Of a DNA stretch of 64,000 nt, positions 13,955 to 28,900 are shown piece by piece. How positions within the stretch are numbered: the first letter of the stretch is position 1; every line of letters starts with the position of its first letter. Source of the stretch: Haemaphysalis longicornis (taxonomy: Eukaryota > Arthropoda > Arachnida > Ixodida > Ixodidae). Under the pieces are notes generated by a model, which was given only the letters and a program-made list of their open reading frames with translations, ran no database searches and was not told the origin of the DNA. The DNA is taken from contig CM023457.1 in the NCBI GenBank assembly GCA_013339765.2, positions 54,337,745 through 54,401,744 on the forward strand, read 5' to 3'. A program made the translations under genes and the position numbers.

Positions 13955-16900
13955 CACAAAAAAAAAGAAAAAAATCTGTGATCTCATTAGATCTCATTAA
14001 AGCCAGTTCACCCACAAGCTGAAGTATTTTGCTGCAGAAACAACATGGAGGAAAGACAATAACGCTATGAAGAATTACACAAGACAGTTTCAGCTCAGTT
14101 ATCCAGGAAATCATTTGCTCTGTGAGCGACCGACAGCTTACAGCCACTTATACCGTCCTTTTTTTATTTTATTTGCTGGGGCCACCTTAGCATTTCATCC
14201 CTTAAAAGAATATTTCTCACGGAGACCTCGTAATAAAGGGCACATAACGATTGTGAGCCTCATTCTTCCCAGAAAATCGTTCACTAAACAGATGATCCGT
14301 AAGAGAAGGATAACGCAGTGCAGTTGGTTCACGTTGCTTAAGCAGAAAAACAGTGCAAAAAACAAACAAAAATAACGCAGACTGAGTAGTGTCTAGCCTA
14401 CCTCAGTCCTGTTTGTTGCAGTGCATGTTTTTTTTTATTCAAACAGATGATCCGCAGCCCCACAAAAAAAGATTTTAGAAATGTACAGAAGATTCGCATT
14501 ACAACGAGTTATCACAGCTTAAGCAAAAAGAGATGAAAGGCGCTCTTGATAAGTCTGTTTCAAGACAAATAACAGGTTGTGCACGCATAATGCATGTCTA
14601 ACTGCCTCAAACTTGGCAACAACCACAAAGCTCGTGCAAAAAAAAAAAAAAGAAAAAAAAAAAGAAAATGCAGCTGCCAACTGTTTATACACGAGGAATG
14701 AAATGTGAGCAGCTGTGTCGAAATGCCACAGAACAAGGATCCAGAAAGGCAAGTCCGAACTTCGGGAAACTACTTACAACACCCAAATCAGCACCCAAGT
14801 TCACGACAGTGGCCACAAGAAAGTAATACATAAAACATGGAGGAGGAAAAAAACAAACACCCAGAACTCACAATTCCAGGCAACACAAAATCCGTGGGGC
14901 GGACGCCGCTTGTTGCACCTGGGATTCAAGGCCCAAACACGGGCCGCCATCGGCGCACACGATGGAGAGAAAAACGCCGCGCATTCAAAACACGAGAGCT
15001 CGCGCTTGGAGGAACGATACGCTCCCTCCTCTCCTCCGCCGCTCCGGGAAGAAGAAGGAGGAGAAGAGAAGAGGCAGCAGTGCTGCCCATTTTGTGACCT
15101 CTTTCTTATCTCGCAGGAACGAAACCGCTCTCCAATGTCTTCTTGGCAGCCCGCATCACGAACGATACGCTTCGCCTCCGTTTTTCTTGGCACGCAAAGA
15201 TGAAAAAACGCGATGCTCAGATTAGAGGCAAATTTTCAGCGCTGATATGCCGAGTTTCGGATCAACTGGCCGGGCGATAGATTGCGGCATGCCTCCTGCC
15301 CTTGCACGACGACCCTACTTGACCTGAATGCGACGAGAATCGCTCTCCTACGAGTTCGTCATTAAAGCGGCCGCGAAGACAAACTACAACAAGGTTTGGT
15401 TGGAAGGAACTAGCCTTTACTAACTCAGTCTAACTCAGAGAAAAAGCTAAATACTAAAAAAAGTCTCAAGTTCCGCGCCACAAAACGTCCCCATTTATAT
15501 AGCAGGGACATCACTAAAAATGGAGTGATCAGTGCGTTAGCTGCCCGTGAGCATTGAAGTGATACGCGCGAACAAAACTAAATGTCCCTCTACAATCACC
15601 CAGTCATGTATCTTGGCGGTAGATCAGGTTTGCGGCTGCCAATCACACAACTGTCAAAAACACGGAGAAAGTGGTTGGTGAGTCACCACTGCCTCATTTG
15701 TTTCCCTTTATTTGCTTTACTACTCTGTTTATTTATCCTCATCACCATCATCATTTATTGATGATGATGATGATGATTGGGTTTTTAAGGTGCTAGGCCG
15801 ACTACGGGCAAAGAGCGCCCAGGAAGAGTTGCTTTATGAGGACGAGGTGATGGTGAATGTAAAACATTCAACTAAAATTATACGTGAAATGACATAAAAG
15901 ACAATGTAGATGACTGGTGTAAAGGGCCAGGGTGTCAATATGCATGGTAAGTAATGAGATGTAGAAACTTGACATCGCTAAAAAACTTAAAAGTACGCTT
16001 GTGGTGATTATGGGGTCATCCCCTAAAACGTACGATGGGTGTAGTGGAATGTGTTGTCTGTATAGTTGTGAGAAGTGTCTGTGTCGTGTCAATAACATAT
16101 AAATATCAAACAACAAATGTAAATAACAAAAAAGTAATTAAGTAATTAATATTATTATTAATTACTTTATTTGTTATTTACTACATGTTTGAAGTTTGCG
16201 ATAAAATTGATATTGTTATTGGGACAACGCACAGCCTCTTTAAATAACCCAAGCTTGAATTCTACCTTTACGGACCCTTTAACACGCGAGAAGGAATTCA
16301 GAAAAAAGAGCACAAGCCCTTTCTTTCTTTAATTTCTCGCCAGAGAAGCGTGGAAGAAAAATTATGAGACATTTTTACAAAACACGGAAGTCAACCAGGG
16401 CTCCAATACTGCAACCCCAAATGGCACTTGGAATGTTAATGGAACTAAAGTGGCCATTTTGAATAACCTCGAGTTTAATGACACAGTAAAACCTTTACAA
16501 GAGACACTGTTACAAGAGACACTTGGTTATAAGAGACATCTGAATGAAAGCAGTTTGGTTGGTTTTCCCATGTTTGCCACGTGAGCAACATTGCATACAA
16601 TAGACCTTGATTACAAGAGACCTGTTTGCCGGGTTTCTTGAGTGTCTCGTGTAATGAGGTACTACTGACCTACTTATAAGGCGCTGCCTATTTATATATA
16701 GACAGTCTAGTCCACTTATAACAATATCCAAGTGCCAAGGAAATCCCATCACTATAACCAATAATTCTTATAAGCAGGTTGCGAAATAAAAAGACGGAAC
16801 AGAGCTCAAAACACTTCATTCGCATGCCAGCAAGGTCGTACTACTAATTTGCGGAAAGAAGCCACAGTCGGTCACCTTTGTTTGCCGCTGTGAAGCTAGC

Positions 16901-19900
16901 GCAAATCTTTTCCAAGAGCATCTACAGGTGCTTCACCTAGCTGAGGTAAATGTCCTTGGCGGAAACAAAGTCCCCGAGGGACTGTGTCACGCATTAGGCC
17001 TCCTACGAAGACACTGCCTGAGTAGGCTGCGCAACCGCGTCACTAGAGTCGTCACTGTTGCACTTTTGGTGCACAATATAACCGGATTCAATCGTTACAT
17101 CCGATATCGTAGCACTGGAGCATTGTAATAAGCGGTTTATTTTACCATAGAAAGAATACAAAAGTTGACGGTGCCATAGCTGTTCATCGTTATATCCGAT
17201 ATATTGTATAAACAGTATCGTTATAAGGCGGACTCGATCTGTATATACGCTCCCTCATTCAATTATATATACATACACAGATATCTACGTTTTTCCTGCA
17301 TGCATGCAAGTACCCTACTCTGACCAGGATATATAGAGGATTCCCAGTGAACGATACCAACATACAGCCATTGTGACAGGCCAAAAGCTGTTATTGGAAG
17401 AAGAAACAAGTCCTCAAGCCCCGATCGCTGAAGACAGATAGCACTGAAGTGGACAACAAACGCGAAAGATTGTTTTGTCTAGCTAGCTGTGTAGCCAAGT
17501 AGATAAGCTTCGACAGCTTGCGTCTTTCTATCTCTTCAGGTAGTCGGCAAAAAAGTAGCACCACGGTGCGTTGCTCCTCATGCGCCAATCTATGCTTCGT
17601 AACGGCAACCAATTTTCGGGTGCAAAGATAGAAAGAAGTAGCCTCCAAGTAGGTAGACATTACAGGAACAATATGACACTAGATGGCAAAAAAAGAGGGT
17701 AATCTGAACTCCTTATATTTTTACTTCTTTGTCACAGTCAGTCTAATCAAAAAACGTGTTATATTGATGAGCTGTGTGGTCAGCAAACGTTAAGGGGAGA
17801 CACTGGTCTTAAAACAACTTCTTTTAATTTCAAAGTAAACTTTGCGAAACTTCTCAGTCTTGCTGCTTTTTCCCCCCTCATTTTGAATATAACATTTTTT
17901 TTCTCTGTTGGTCAATTAGTTCCCAAGATAATTAGAGATAATTAACCTTTCTGGGGGGAAAAAAATAGACAAAACAGTGCATATTTCCTAATACTACAAA
18001 CACTGTAAGTGGTTTATTGATGCATTGCTTGAAACTAATTTTAGAGCTCATCAAACTTTGGTGTTTGAAATGGGCACTCAAAATGGTTCCTTGCCACTGG
18101 TGCCACCAAAGTTTAATGAGCTGTAAAATTAGTTTCCAAGCGATGCATCAGAAAACAGATTCTCTTATTGCACTCCCCAGGGTTCATAGTATTGGAAAAT
18201 ATAAAGATTACAGTTTCACGACCAACACTGTTTTGTCTATTGTTTGACCAAAAATGGCTAATTATCTCTAATTATCTTGGTAACTAACTGACCAACTGAA
18301 AAAATAATGGCATATTCGAAATCAGTGGGAAAAAAGCAGCAAGGGACTGACAAGTTTCACAAAGTTCACTGAAAATAAAAGAAAATGTTTTTAAAACAAC
18401 AGGGTGGAAGAACTGAAAGCTTCTCGGTTGCTTCACGTACACTGAAAGTGAACAAGAACTGGGCTAGCGCCGACAGAAAGTTCCACTAACCTGCTTTGTG
18501 AAATTAACAACACCATCGCTTGGACAAGTCCTGTGACCATTTCTTGCTAGGGTCAAAATATTGTGCAAGTAATTTCTACATATTAACCTTAAGAACACTT
18601 CACAACAGCAGAGGAAACATGAGAATCAAATGATGTGGCGCTCTACCAAGAATCGAAATGCCCTTCTTAATCCAGGGTGACTGCACTTGTTTCGAAAGCA
18701 ACGCTGCTTGTTTCTAAAAGCAATAGAGGCCACAGATGAAGCCATGAAAGAAAATTTAGGTCATTCTGCGAAATAAAGTAACTTTCTTGTCCATACCAAT
18801 AGCCCAGATTGTTTCACATTTCGTTTAACAAACTACCATTCTTGTAGGCCCCACTCCATTCCCATTCTTCCTACTGGACGACCTTTGACCTTTTGTTCCC
18901 GGTCGGAGTTACAAGTTTCATTCCTCTTACATAAACGCACAGTTGCGTGAAGTACAAAAAATACTTTGTCTTTTAGGTATGAGCTCTACCTCAACTACAC
19001 AGCTGCCAGCAACGCTTATCTCTGCACAACAAAATGTTATCGATGTTAAGCGAAACACTCTAGTTCAACAGTTGAAAGCTCGGACGCAAAAAAACAAAAA
19101 CGAACACCTTAAAAATGCAGACGTAAAAGATGAACAAAAAAAAAACTTAAAAAATCTCAGCCAATTTGGTCGGTCACAATTCGCGGTGGATTGCCGACGA
19201 CGAAAAGCCGTCACAACAGCACAACGCGCACAATCGGCAAACAGACGACGGCCCTGCTGCGCGAAGCCTCGTCCCATGGCTTCGCAAGCACAATAGCACT
19301 CAGTCGAGAGGAGAGCCACTCGAGGGATTCGGGAGGCGCCTGCGTCTTTTGTCGACCGTCTCGCACGGTCCTAGAAAGTCAACAGCCTGCACTCACCGCA
19401 CACTGTCGTCTCAGAGATTACTGATGGGCGCGTAAGCGTCCGTAAGCGGCCCGCTGCTTAGAGGCGATGGATAGTGTGGCCAGATAATGGCACTGTGGCG
19501 ACAACCTAGATTAAAAAGCAATAACGGGGGGCTGAGCAGGGTGTACTTTTCCAAGAGGAAAGACCCGTTGCTCGGAAGCTGTTGGACCCTTCTTATGCAA
19601 AAAGGTCACGCTTTTCACGTGGTGGAAAAGTTACCCCCAAACAAAATTTCAACAGTTTAATTTAAGCTCTTCACTGCACCATCCATGGACACAAATACCG
19701 AGCACACGTAAACGTGCGCCTCATGACGAGCGTCCAGCATCGTCCAACATCACCTTTGAGAACACTCTGCCCACCCAGCGTTTGTAGTGTGATCTCTCTC
19801 TCCCATGCTCTTATCTTCCCCAGTTCACACAGAGTTCGCGAAGCCAGCTGCCGCCAGTTTTAGCGCGTGCTGGCGTGGCCCTGCGGACAAAACGATCTGG

Positions 19901-22900
19901 GCCTGCCAATAACGGAGAACTTTCAGCGGCAAGTTTGTAAATCCATGTGAAGTGTAACGGCTGGGTCTCCGACAAAAGGAGACGGGGCAGCCAGCTCTGC
20001 TGTTTCTCCAGCCTTGCAGCAAAACTAGCGGAAGCTGCACCTTTTCTTGATTGTTTTTTTGTGCGGTACAATTCCACAAATCAAACCAGCAAGAAAAACG
20101 CTGACGTCCTTTTTCTCATATCCTACTAAAAAAAAAGCCATTGTCTTGCAGTTCCAGGGGCTTTTTTTTGCGCCCGGGGTTCTTCAATTAAAAGAAAAAT
20201 TCGCCATTAGAACACAGACCGCGACAGTGTATTTCAAGTAACATGACTGCACATCACCTGACAAAAATAAAAAAAAAATACTTTCATGGAATAAAAAAAA
20301 ATTTAGGAACAGCTAATTCTTCGCAAGAAACCTCCTAACAGTGGTAAACAAGATCTGCCGTGAGAATTTCTAGGAGTTCTAGGGTAAAAAGTGCGACAGA
20401 TTAGATTTGAATGATTACTAGCGCACACTGGGACAATAAATGAAACCCTTCGTAAGTTGTGCTGACACAAATAACGCTTCATTGGCTCGTGTGCTGTTAG
20501 GCCAAAGCATATGTCCACAGGTCTTGAACTAACTTCCAAGAAGCAAAGCGGCAGCAAAATGTCGTTGGCTCTGCACAAATAGTGGGCTATTCCACAACTT
20601 CTCAACACCAATGGGCACATCTTGCCCCTTGCTTGATTACAGGTTGATTACCACATAAGCGGTTGGAGGTTTACGCGTGCACGTGTGGGGGAGCGCAGTG
20701 AGGAGGGAGGAGGGAGGAGGAGGAGGAGGAGGAGGTGAGGAGGCAAAGCTATAATTCCATGCCCTCACTGAAGACATATCCGTCGTCCTGGTGGGAAACT
20801 CACACGTGGCCGTCAAACAGCCGAATGCAACCAGTCTGGTGTACTCTCAGTGGTAGCGCACGCTGGGTTGGTGGGTTACACAAGCAGTAAGATGCCTACG
20901 ACACGGAAGAAAAACAGACAGCCCCATGTTTGTTCATCCGAATAAAGCTCGAGTCCTTTCAAGTTTCATTCATCTCGAGTCCTTTCAAGTTTCATTCAAA
21001 CAAACGTGGTTTTTTCAGTGCACTCCATCGACTGCGCCCAGCTTCGCAGGTCATCCATCTTCACAGAATGTAACGGCACTAATTTTTTTTTTTTAACTCC
21101 ATGCCTTCCAAACTTGAAGGTCGACTTGAAATCGGGCTGGCCTAGATTCAAGCAAACATGGCATGACTAGCCACAGTAGCATACGTAGTTGCTTATGCGG
21201 GGCGCACAAAGCCTATTGGCTTAGGATCTGATCTCGTGTGGCCACTAAAAAAATAGCTCTGTGAATCCATTAAAAACGTGGAATGTGCTGAAAGTCTTAT
21301 TCGTGAAATGACACGCAGAATGGAAAATCAGCTGACACATACTTATGCTGCTGACGTGCCACTAATATGCTGGCTGGTGCAGTGTTCGAAACAACTGAAA
21401 AATGAAGGTAGGCTTATGGATGCACAATAGGGATGAAATGCGATTTCATTGGACTATAAACCTTTGCAACACATTACAGTGGCAATGAAGACATAATAGA
21501 CATTTGGTTCCTAGAAAACACTGCCTTGTCCAAACAACAAAAAATCCCGGGCCATCTCCACTAAAGTGAAACCTGGGGAGGGTCGAAGCATGCAGTGTAC
21601 TATAAGTGTATTCTTGGCGCCTTGGCGTTTTTACCCACGGAGATGAAACCGTTGAGGGGGTAGAGGTATACAGCTTTGCTGTAAAAGTCTCGCATCTTTG
21701 AATCACAAAGCGTTCCAGCGAGAAGCATAAACGAGTGTCCCGGTGCTTTAGTACCGTGATTACATGAGACAACGGTAACGACGACGACATGAGACGCCGA
21801 CAGCGCAAGCCCCTAAGGGGCTTCGGCCCTAATAATACGAATTCCATCACAAGCTTCTAACAATTAAGCTAAATATCAAGGGAACCGGACGAAGCAGTGG
21901 CAACTCCCCAGCCCCCTTTTTACTGAGTTGTTATGACATCAAAAGGTCTTGTTTGTATGGTTAGCAGCTACCTAACATTGTCAATTGCAGTGGGGCCTCT
22001 AGTTTCATTTGATAGCATCACTTCCAATGATAATGAACAGTCAATGCAATACTAATTAACATTTTTGGTGTTTCCCATACTGCATCATTGGTGATATTGT
22101 GTAGCATAAAAAAACAAATTTTTTCCTATATTTCTCACATTTCTTTTTTTGTTAGAAGGAAAGCATCGGTCATGGCTGGAATGAAGCTAAATGGGTATCC
22201 ACCAACCCCCCCCCCCCATTCTTTTTTTTTTTTTTTTCAATTACACAATGTTGCGATTTTTCTTCATGGCCCCTCTAATAGCGCAGTCTTTAGAGAAACA
22301 CACAATTCGAAACAGAGACCACCCTCTATCCTGTTGATTTCAACGAGTGCTCTAACCTCAGTGTTCACCCGATTTTCTAAGAATTACACCCCTAATTGGC
22401 GTACCATTGTAACGTATTTTATAAACAGTCTTTCGCCTGCCACCATCGGCTATAGCACGCAACTTACTTCAGCACGACGGCCAACATTATTGGCTCGCTG
22501 GTTTCCAGCAGTTATCACTTTCACCATTTTTCTCACTTCGTGTCTGTCTTACTTGTTTCTGTCGAGTAGACAATTGTACGTAGCTCTATTTTCATTTGCC
22601 TTACTTACAAAACTCTAGTTATTAAACTTTACCAAAATTTACACCTGTAGTTGGATAAGAAGCAAGACAGTGCAGATAACTTCCTCGTTCAAAAACTATC
22701 TATTGCACACTTACGATTAGGGAACGAGGTTTTTTTTAGCTGCATACAGACAAAAAACACCCCTCGTGACCGATTTTAAATTTACTTGTAAGTGTTTATA
22801 TTTCTGCCGTACAATCAACATTGGGGAACTGATGCTGGGAATAATATTGTCACGGAACACCTATCAATGCCCCATAATGCCATAACCCGTCACCGAAGAA

Positions 22901-25900
22901 GACGAAGAGGATGCGGCTGGCCCGAGCGATCATGGCCGCTTGTAAATAGATCGCATCGCTCTGCGGCAACATCTTGTAAATACATCACTTCATCGTCGCC
23001 CATGGTTCGCCTCATCATTGTCCTGCCGCCCTGTAACAATATCAAAATAGCTAAAAACATAACCAGCAGAAGTGCTTAATGCGTCGCAGCTTTAAAAAAT
23101 TCCTGGCGCCATGACATTGTGACAGAAATGTAACGGCAATGTGAGAGTAATGCGGCAGCATTATCAGCAGCGTGGCAGCAACGTGACAGCGTCGCAACAA
23201 AAACATGACGGCAAGGTAACACGAACGCGTTACGAGATGACAACATGACGGAAATGTGACAGCAGCGTGACGGAAATGTTTTGACACGAGACGAGGGCGG
23301 TTTAGGTCGCGTGGATTAGTACTCTGCCGTAGGGCCTGGTTGCTTCAGCCACCAACCCATCCAGACAAACCTTCACACATTATGCCAAAAACATACCGCC
23401 ATTTTCTAGAGCATACAGCTAACTTTACAATGCTGGTACTTTGTCCTTTTCGAGCTCAAGTCGGCACAGCAGATCCATTCCAGAAATCAAAAGGGTACAC
23501 GCTTGAAAAGTAAGGCTTGCTGAAAAGCCGAAGTCCTGAAATCTTAGTCGCAGTCCAGACTCGTCGGGATGTTCAATCATTCAAGGCAGCTAAAGCAACG
23601 TTTGGGAAAAACTGGATATCCGTTAATCGATGAATGAACAAATTTTTTTTTAAAAGAGCCTACAATAAGATTGTGGAAAAGCTCATTAAATCTAAACCAC
23701 AATTTCAGCACCAGTTCAGGCAATTTAGGCTCAAGGCTCAGTGCAGGTGTTTTGGACGGCCTATACTTCCAACCAAAAGTGCCATCCCACATATCGATGT
23801 CTCCCACAGCGTCGTCCTTCCTTTTATCACATAATCAGGTAAAAAAAACTCGTGCTTGGAAGGGAATGTTCCTATCTCACGTGCAGACAAGAGTCACGCG
23901 ACGCCTCGCACACATGAGAAAGGCAACTACCATTGTCCCTGGAGCCTCAAAAGGCGACGCCAAAACACCTGCGAGCTTTTTCTTGCCACGCTCACTTCAG
24001 TTATCAATGAGCAAAAATATGTTGTTGCTGATATGAGCTGCAAACACGCCAGCCTGGAATGTGCAAACGGGACTCAAATGTTGGGGCGCCAGAAAGGATC
24101 CAATGGTTGTGATGCCCGAGACAGGTCCTCGTAGTGAACACAAGAGGTCTCGCAGCCTGTGTTGTTGACAGCTCACAGAAACAATGCTCATCCACTCGGG
24201 GGCGGAAAGAAGGCCAAGGCGCAGGAATACCGCCTTAGATATGTTTTTCAAGAGTGCATTTAGCTATTTGAACACGGCCAAGAATCGGATGCAAGAAAAA
24301 AACAGCGTCTTGAATGTTGTTTGGCTGCACCGCTCGGCAGGGACATGAATGGGTACCAATCTAAATGTCCCAACCCGCAGCCATGACAGGGTATTCATAA
24401 TGTCGGAGGTGTGTTAAAATATGGACAAAAAAAAAACAAAAGAAAAAGAAAACCTGCCCTAAGTTCATTGACAAAGTCAGGGCCCCAGCATTATGAACAC
24501 TGAAATTGTAACTTGCTACGGACAAAGCCATGTTGCACGAGGCATGCAATGACAGCCTTTCCAGTTCTCTCAAAGAGTTACAAGAAGCTTGATGCAGACA
24601 TGAGCGAAACAAAAAAGTGTTGATTTCAATGAAAAATCATCAACACTTCCAGAAATTTTACAAGGTGGATGACAAAGTAAATGCGTCGGGGAGAGTGACA
24701 AAGGGAACAATGAGGGGCGAGCAACCAGTACAATATCGACAAGGGTTGTAAAGACAAAACGAAGGCGATTTTGGCTTAGGGCTGCGTCCGTATAATCAGA
24801 TCTTCGCGCAGATATGAAGGCAGCGGAGAAGCAAACAACAGAAGCAGCAATTCAAAACTGAAAGGTCACTTACGCAAAAAGAAAAAAAAAAAGCGAGACA
24901 AAGGAAAATGCGTACAGTGCACAAACAGCAACGAGCATTGGAAAAAACAATAACCACTATGCAGAAAAGTTGCACGCGACGAAAGCCTGCCGATGCAATG
25001 TTCCCTTCCGCCATTACCACCGGATTCATTCCACCCTCCCACTGTCACCTTCTTGTTGTTAAAAAAAAAATTCTGCGTCCTAATAAAACTTTTAAAAATC
25101 AACTTATCAAAAAGACTTTTTACAGTTGACTGCAAATTAAAAAAAAAAAGACACAACCAGATGTTTGGATCGCACCGCTCCGCCTGCCAATAACCGCAGA
25201 AGAAATGTATTTAAATAAAAATATCAGTAGGCGTCACTTCCTAAACAAAGACAAGTTTTAGGATTGCCTGCTTTAATACAGAGTCTGGTTTTCATTATTG
25301 CACTTGTTTAAAGACTCGGTAAAATTATAGACCACATAAAACTAAGGGTTCGCTCCGTAATGGTGTATAATGAGGGCACAGAGCAAAAGATACACACCAT
25401 GCCAGTGCTGCTCCCTTCCCTTTGTCCCTATTATTGGTGCCATTCTTACCACCAACCATGAACCAACTAGCCTAAAACCGTATTTTGTTACATTGCTCTG
25501 TGCGTCGTCCAGCATAAAGGTTTATATTAAAAAAAGAACACGGCACAAGGCACGTTCATAATTAGCTTGCAACTGAAGCAGCCTGCTTGTGCTATACTCG
25601 AGTACAACTCGAGAACGGCAACGGAAGTTGCTGCTGTGCCTCATCACCGCAGCCAGATGTTACTTTGCGTGGGGCAAGTAGTGCGTTACCGGGAATATTC
25701 TGAACATGGCACGAGCCTTTTTCGTGATTTTTTGGACTTAATATGCTTATAAACGACTGCGGCAACGACAAACAAACTACGTGAGAAAAGGCAGACGATA
25801 TCACGCATTCATAGCAGTCACCTTTCAAAACGCGTGCGCCCGTTGACATCTGGGTCTGTCGCTTAGGTGAGCGATACATGAGCTACTTGAGCTACTAGAG

Positions 25901-28900
25901 CGTACGTGAGCTACTGCCGTTCTTACAACTTGTCCCCGAGTATACCGCTTACTCACCCCTACTCAGCCTGTAGTGCCGCTTTTTGCAAAGCATTCTGGTC
26001 AGAAAATTGACTGGTAATACTGATGCACAAAACCGATGGATGCAATAGAGGGATGCGACAGTGGCCAGAAGCAAAGCCTCGCCGCATGTGGCGTTGAATG
26101 AGAAGTAATTAAAATGTACGCATTATTTGCAGCCAAAAAAAAAAACTGTCACTGTACATTGAGGTAAGGCAAAATAATATGCACAACAAATAATAACATT
26201 TTCTGGAAGCTTTTTTTTTGCTGTTTTCATTGCTTTCCTTTGTTTTAGCATGGTTTGACAATGCAGTCTCCTCGACAGATATCACTTCAACACGTGTATT
26301 AATGTAACTTGAAACACCTGCAACATAATTTACAATAAATTAATTCACATTCTGTTTCTCAGTTTGCTTATAGGGACACTGAAGTGAATTTGTCAAGCTC
26401 CTATTTTTGCTTGCACTGCATGGACTGGCTCATATAAACACACTTTTCATCGTTTACCCGGGTGATAAGGCGGTATTTATTTTATAAAGCCTCAAAGAAG
26501 ATAAACTACCATGCACGGTTTGCGGCGGCTGCATCAACTAACCACAGTGATGTTAGGTAAAGGGGCAACGTGATTGGACGATGTCCAAGATTAGCATTCA
26601 AACAAGTTTCGGTTTCGGTTCTGTGAAACAACATGCTTAGCATCCAACGTTATCGTTAGCTGGGCATTCTCGATATATCAGTAATCGCCATACCGCTGCT
26701 ACCGCCATGTAATTGTTGGCTGTAAAATGCCTAAGATAAGCCTCCCAGGACGGCTTGGAATCGTAGCATTCACTAGCCGAGGCCTACGCAGTGGATGAAC
26801 GCCCTCCGCGTCACCGCAGACCGCTCAAATGCCAATGCCCTTTCCCCCATCTTTGGAGCTTGCCTCACTCATTGCCTGTATTCGTAAAAAAGCGTGTTTG
26901 CACACAGGCCAAGGGTCCTGCTGATTCTGGCCTGTGCCCACTGCCCGCAAGTAGTCGGTGCTTGTGGCACAGCACGCCAACGAGAACTCGCTAGCACATC
27001 AGTGGTCAGTCCTGCGCGCATCTGCGAAACTCGCTCGTGGATCAAGTGAACGTTACGGCCCAAAAATGGTGAACTCAGCATAGAAAACATCAGACCGAAA
27101 ACGAAGAAATCAACTACAATAAAAAAAAAGGGCTGTACTCTTGGGGATTCGAACTTGTGACTGAAAAACCATAGTACATAGATATCCAGATCATCCGCCG
27201 TAAGCCAGTGAGGCCAGGGGCAGAAACAAGTATATAATATATACCCAGTTTACATTTCCATTTAGTTTTAGCGTTTCAAGCAGCTTAGATGACTATTTCT
27301 TGTCTAGCGCTTGGGCAGTAAGGTTCCTTTAAATTCCCACAACGTGTTATGTCTAGCAACTGCATTTCTTAGATGGAAAAGCATTCACAGATGTGTGGTC
27401 GTGCTGCTAAACGCTGTGCTTGTTCACCCAGTGCAAAAAAGTGCTCCCCGCACCCTGGTTTTACGCTGTAAATAACAGTTTCTGGTGATTTTAACTCCTC
27501 AGTACCTATATTAACCTGACACTTCTCCCAACTTCGATTGGCCTTAGATTTTTCTAGTCGCGTACCAGTCAGCGAAGCGTCGCGCTTGTGTGGAACGACT
27601 TGGACTTGGAGCTTGATACAGTATACAAAACTAACCATCTAAGTGCACATTCTTCCTGGCATGCCGTGGCTTAGTTTCAACTGAGCGAATGAACTGCGAC
27701 AACCCGCCGGCCGACTAAACGCTGAGCCGACTGATTCTGTCGAAGGGTTGGCGAGCCGTGCAGTAGCGCAGTCAAGCCAAGCCATCCTGTTTTGACGTCA
27801 TGCAAGAGAAAATGCACAGATGCAGAGAGGAGGACAGCACTTTCAAGTTGACTTTTCTACAGAATAAAGTCGCGTCAATGCAGCGAGAGTGGTTAAAGCA
27901 TGGCGTAGAAACTCCACAGACAACAATTTGCGCTAGCAATCCCACAATGTTTACAAATCCCTTCAGCGTCCCTTTTAAAATGCTTTAGGACACGTGATTG
28001 GCGGCAGCAATTCCATATTTTAATCATTTTAAAGGAAATATCTGCTGACGGTAATAAAGTTGGAGGAAAACTTCCACTGGTGTGTGCCATTTGTAATCAA
28101 GTACCGCATTTACTCGCGTAATGAACCCACTTGCATAATAAATGCACCCCCAACTTTGATATCCTGCAGGTCCTGCGAACGGCCGTCGTAGTGTAGCTTT
28201 CCCGCTTCACTCGCTCCCCCCTGGTGATTATTGCACATGCAACCTAGAGCCATCTCTTGGAGTAAAAATGAACAATCCCGCACGGCGTCATAAGACAGCC
28301 AATCAAAACGACGCTTAGTGCGGCCCTACTTTCTTTCTGGCAGCCATTCCCACTCAGTGACAGCATTGCCAGTTGCATACTTTTCTGCTTGTCTCACACT
28401 TTACAGTTGGAGATGTGCTGAAATGTCGGTGACACGAGATGTCGGTGACACGGCCGGTTTTAATTTTAAGTTAAGGGGGCACAAGAGCCTTTGATCAAAA
28501 ACCTTATTTTTACAGTTTCGTCGTTTCGCATGAAATGATCAGGACACACGCACAAACCATAGCCAGGAAGCACAGAATCGCCTCCACCACTTTTACAGTG
28601 AGCAACGGGTGAACAAGACGCTTCACACGGCGCAACGGACTGTGCTTGAGGAGGCACACATCGTTTTGTGAGCGGCTTCCCCCTTGCTACGAAAAAAAGG
28701 CGGTGGCCTGCCGTGGGACCGAGCGTTTGATTTGATTGATTGATTGTAGGGTTTAACGCACCAATGCAACGCAGGCGAAGAGGCGCGCCGTAGTGGAGGG
28801 CTCCGGATTAATTTGAACACCTGGGGATCTTTAACGTGCGCCGAAATCTCGCAAACACGGGCGTTTTTGCTTTTCGCCTCCATCAGAAAAGCGGCCGCCG

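Noticed and set aside
14801..15193. A 130-residue minus-strand frame
   Set aside because: Purine-rich composition, opposed frames on the plus strand equally long, and no recognisable domain or convincing splice sites.
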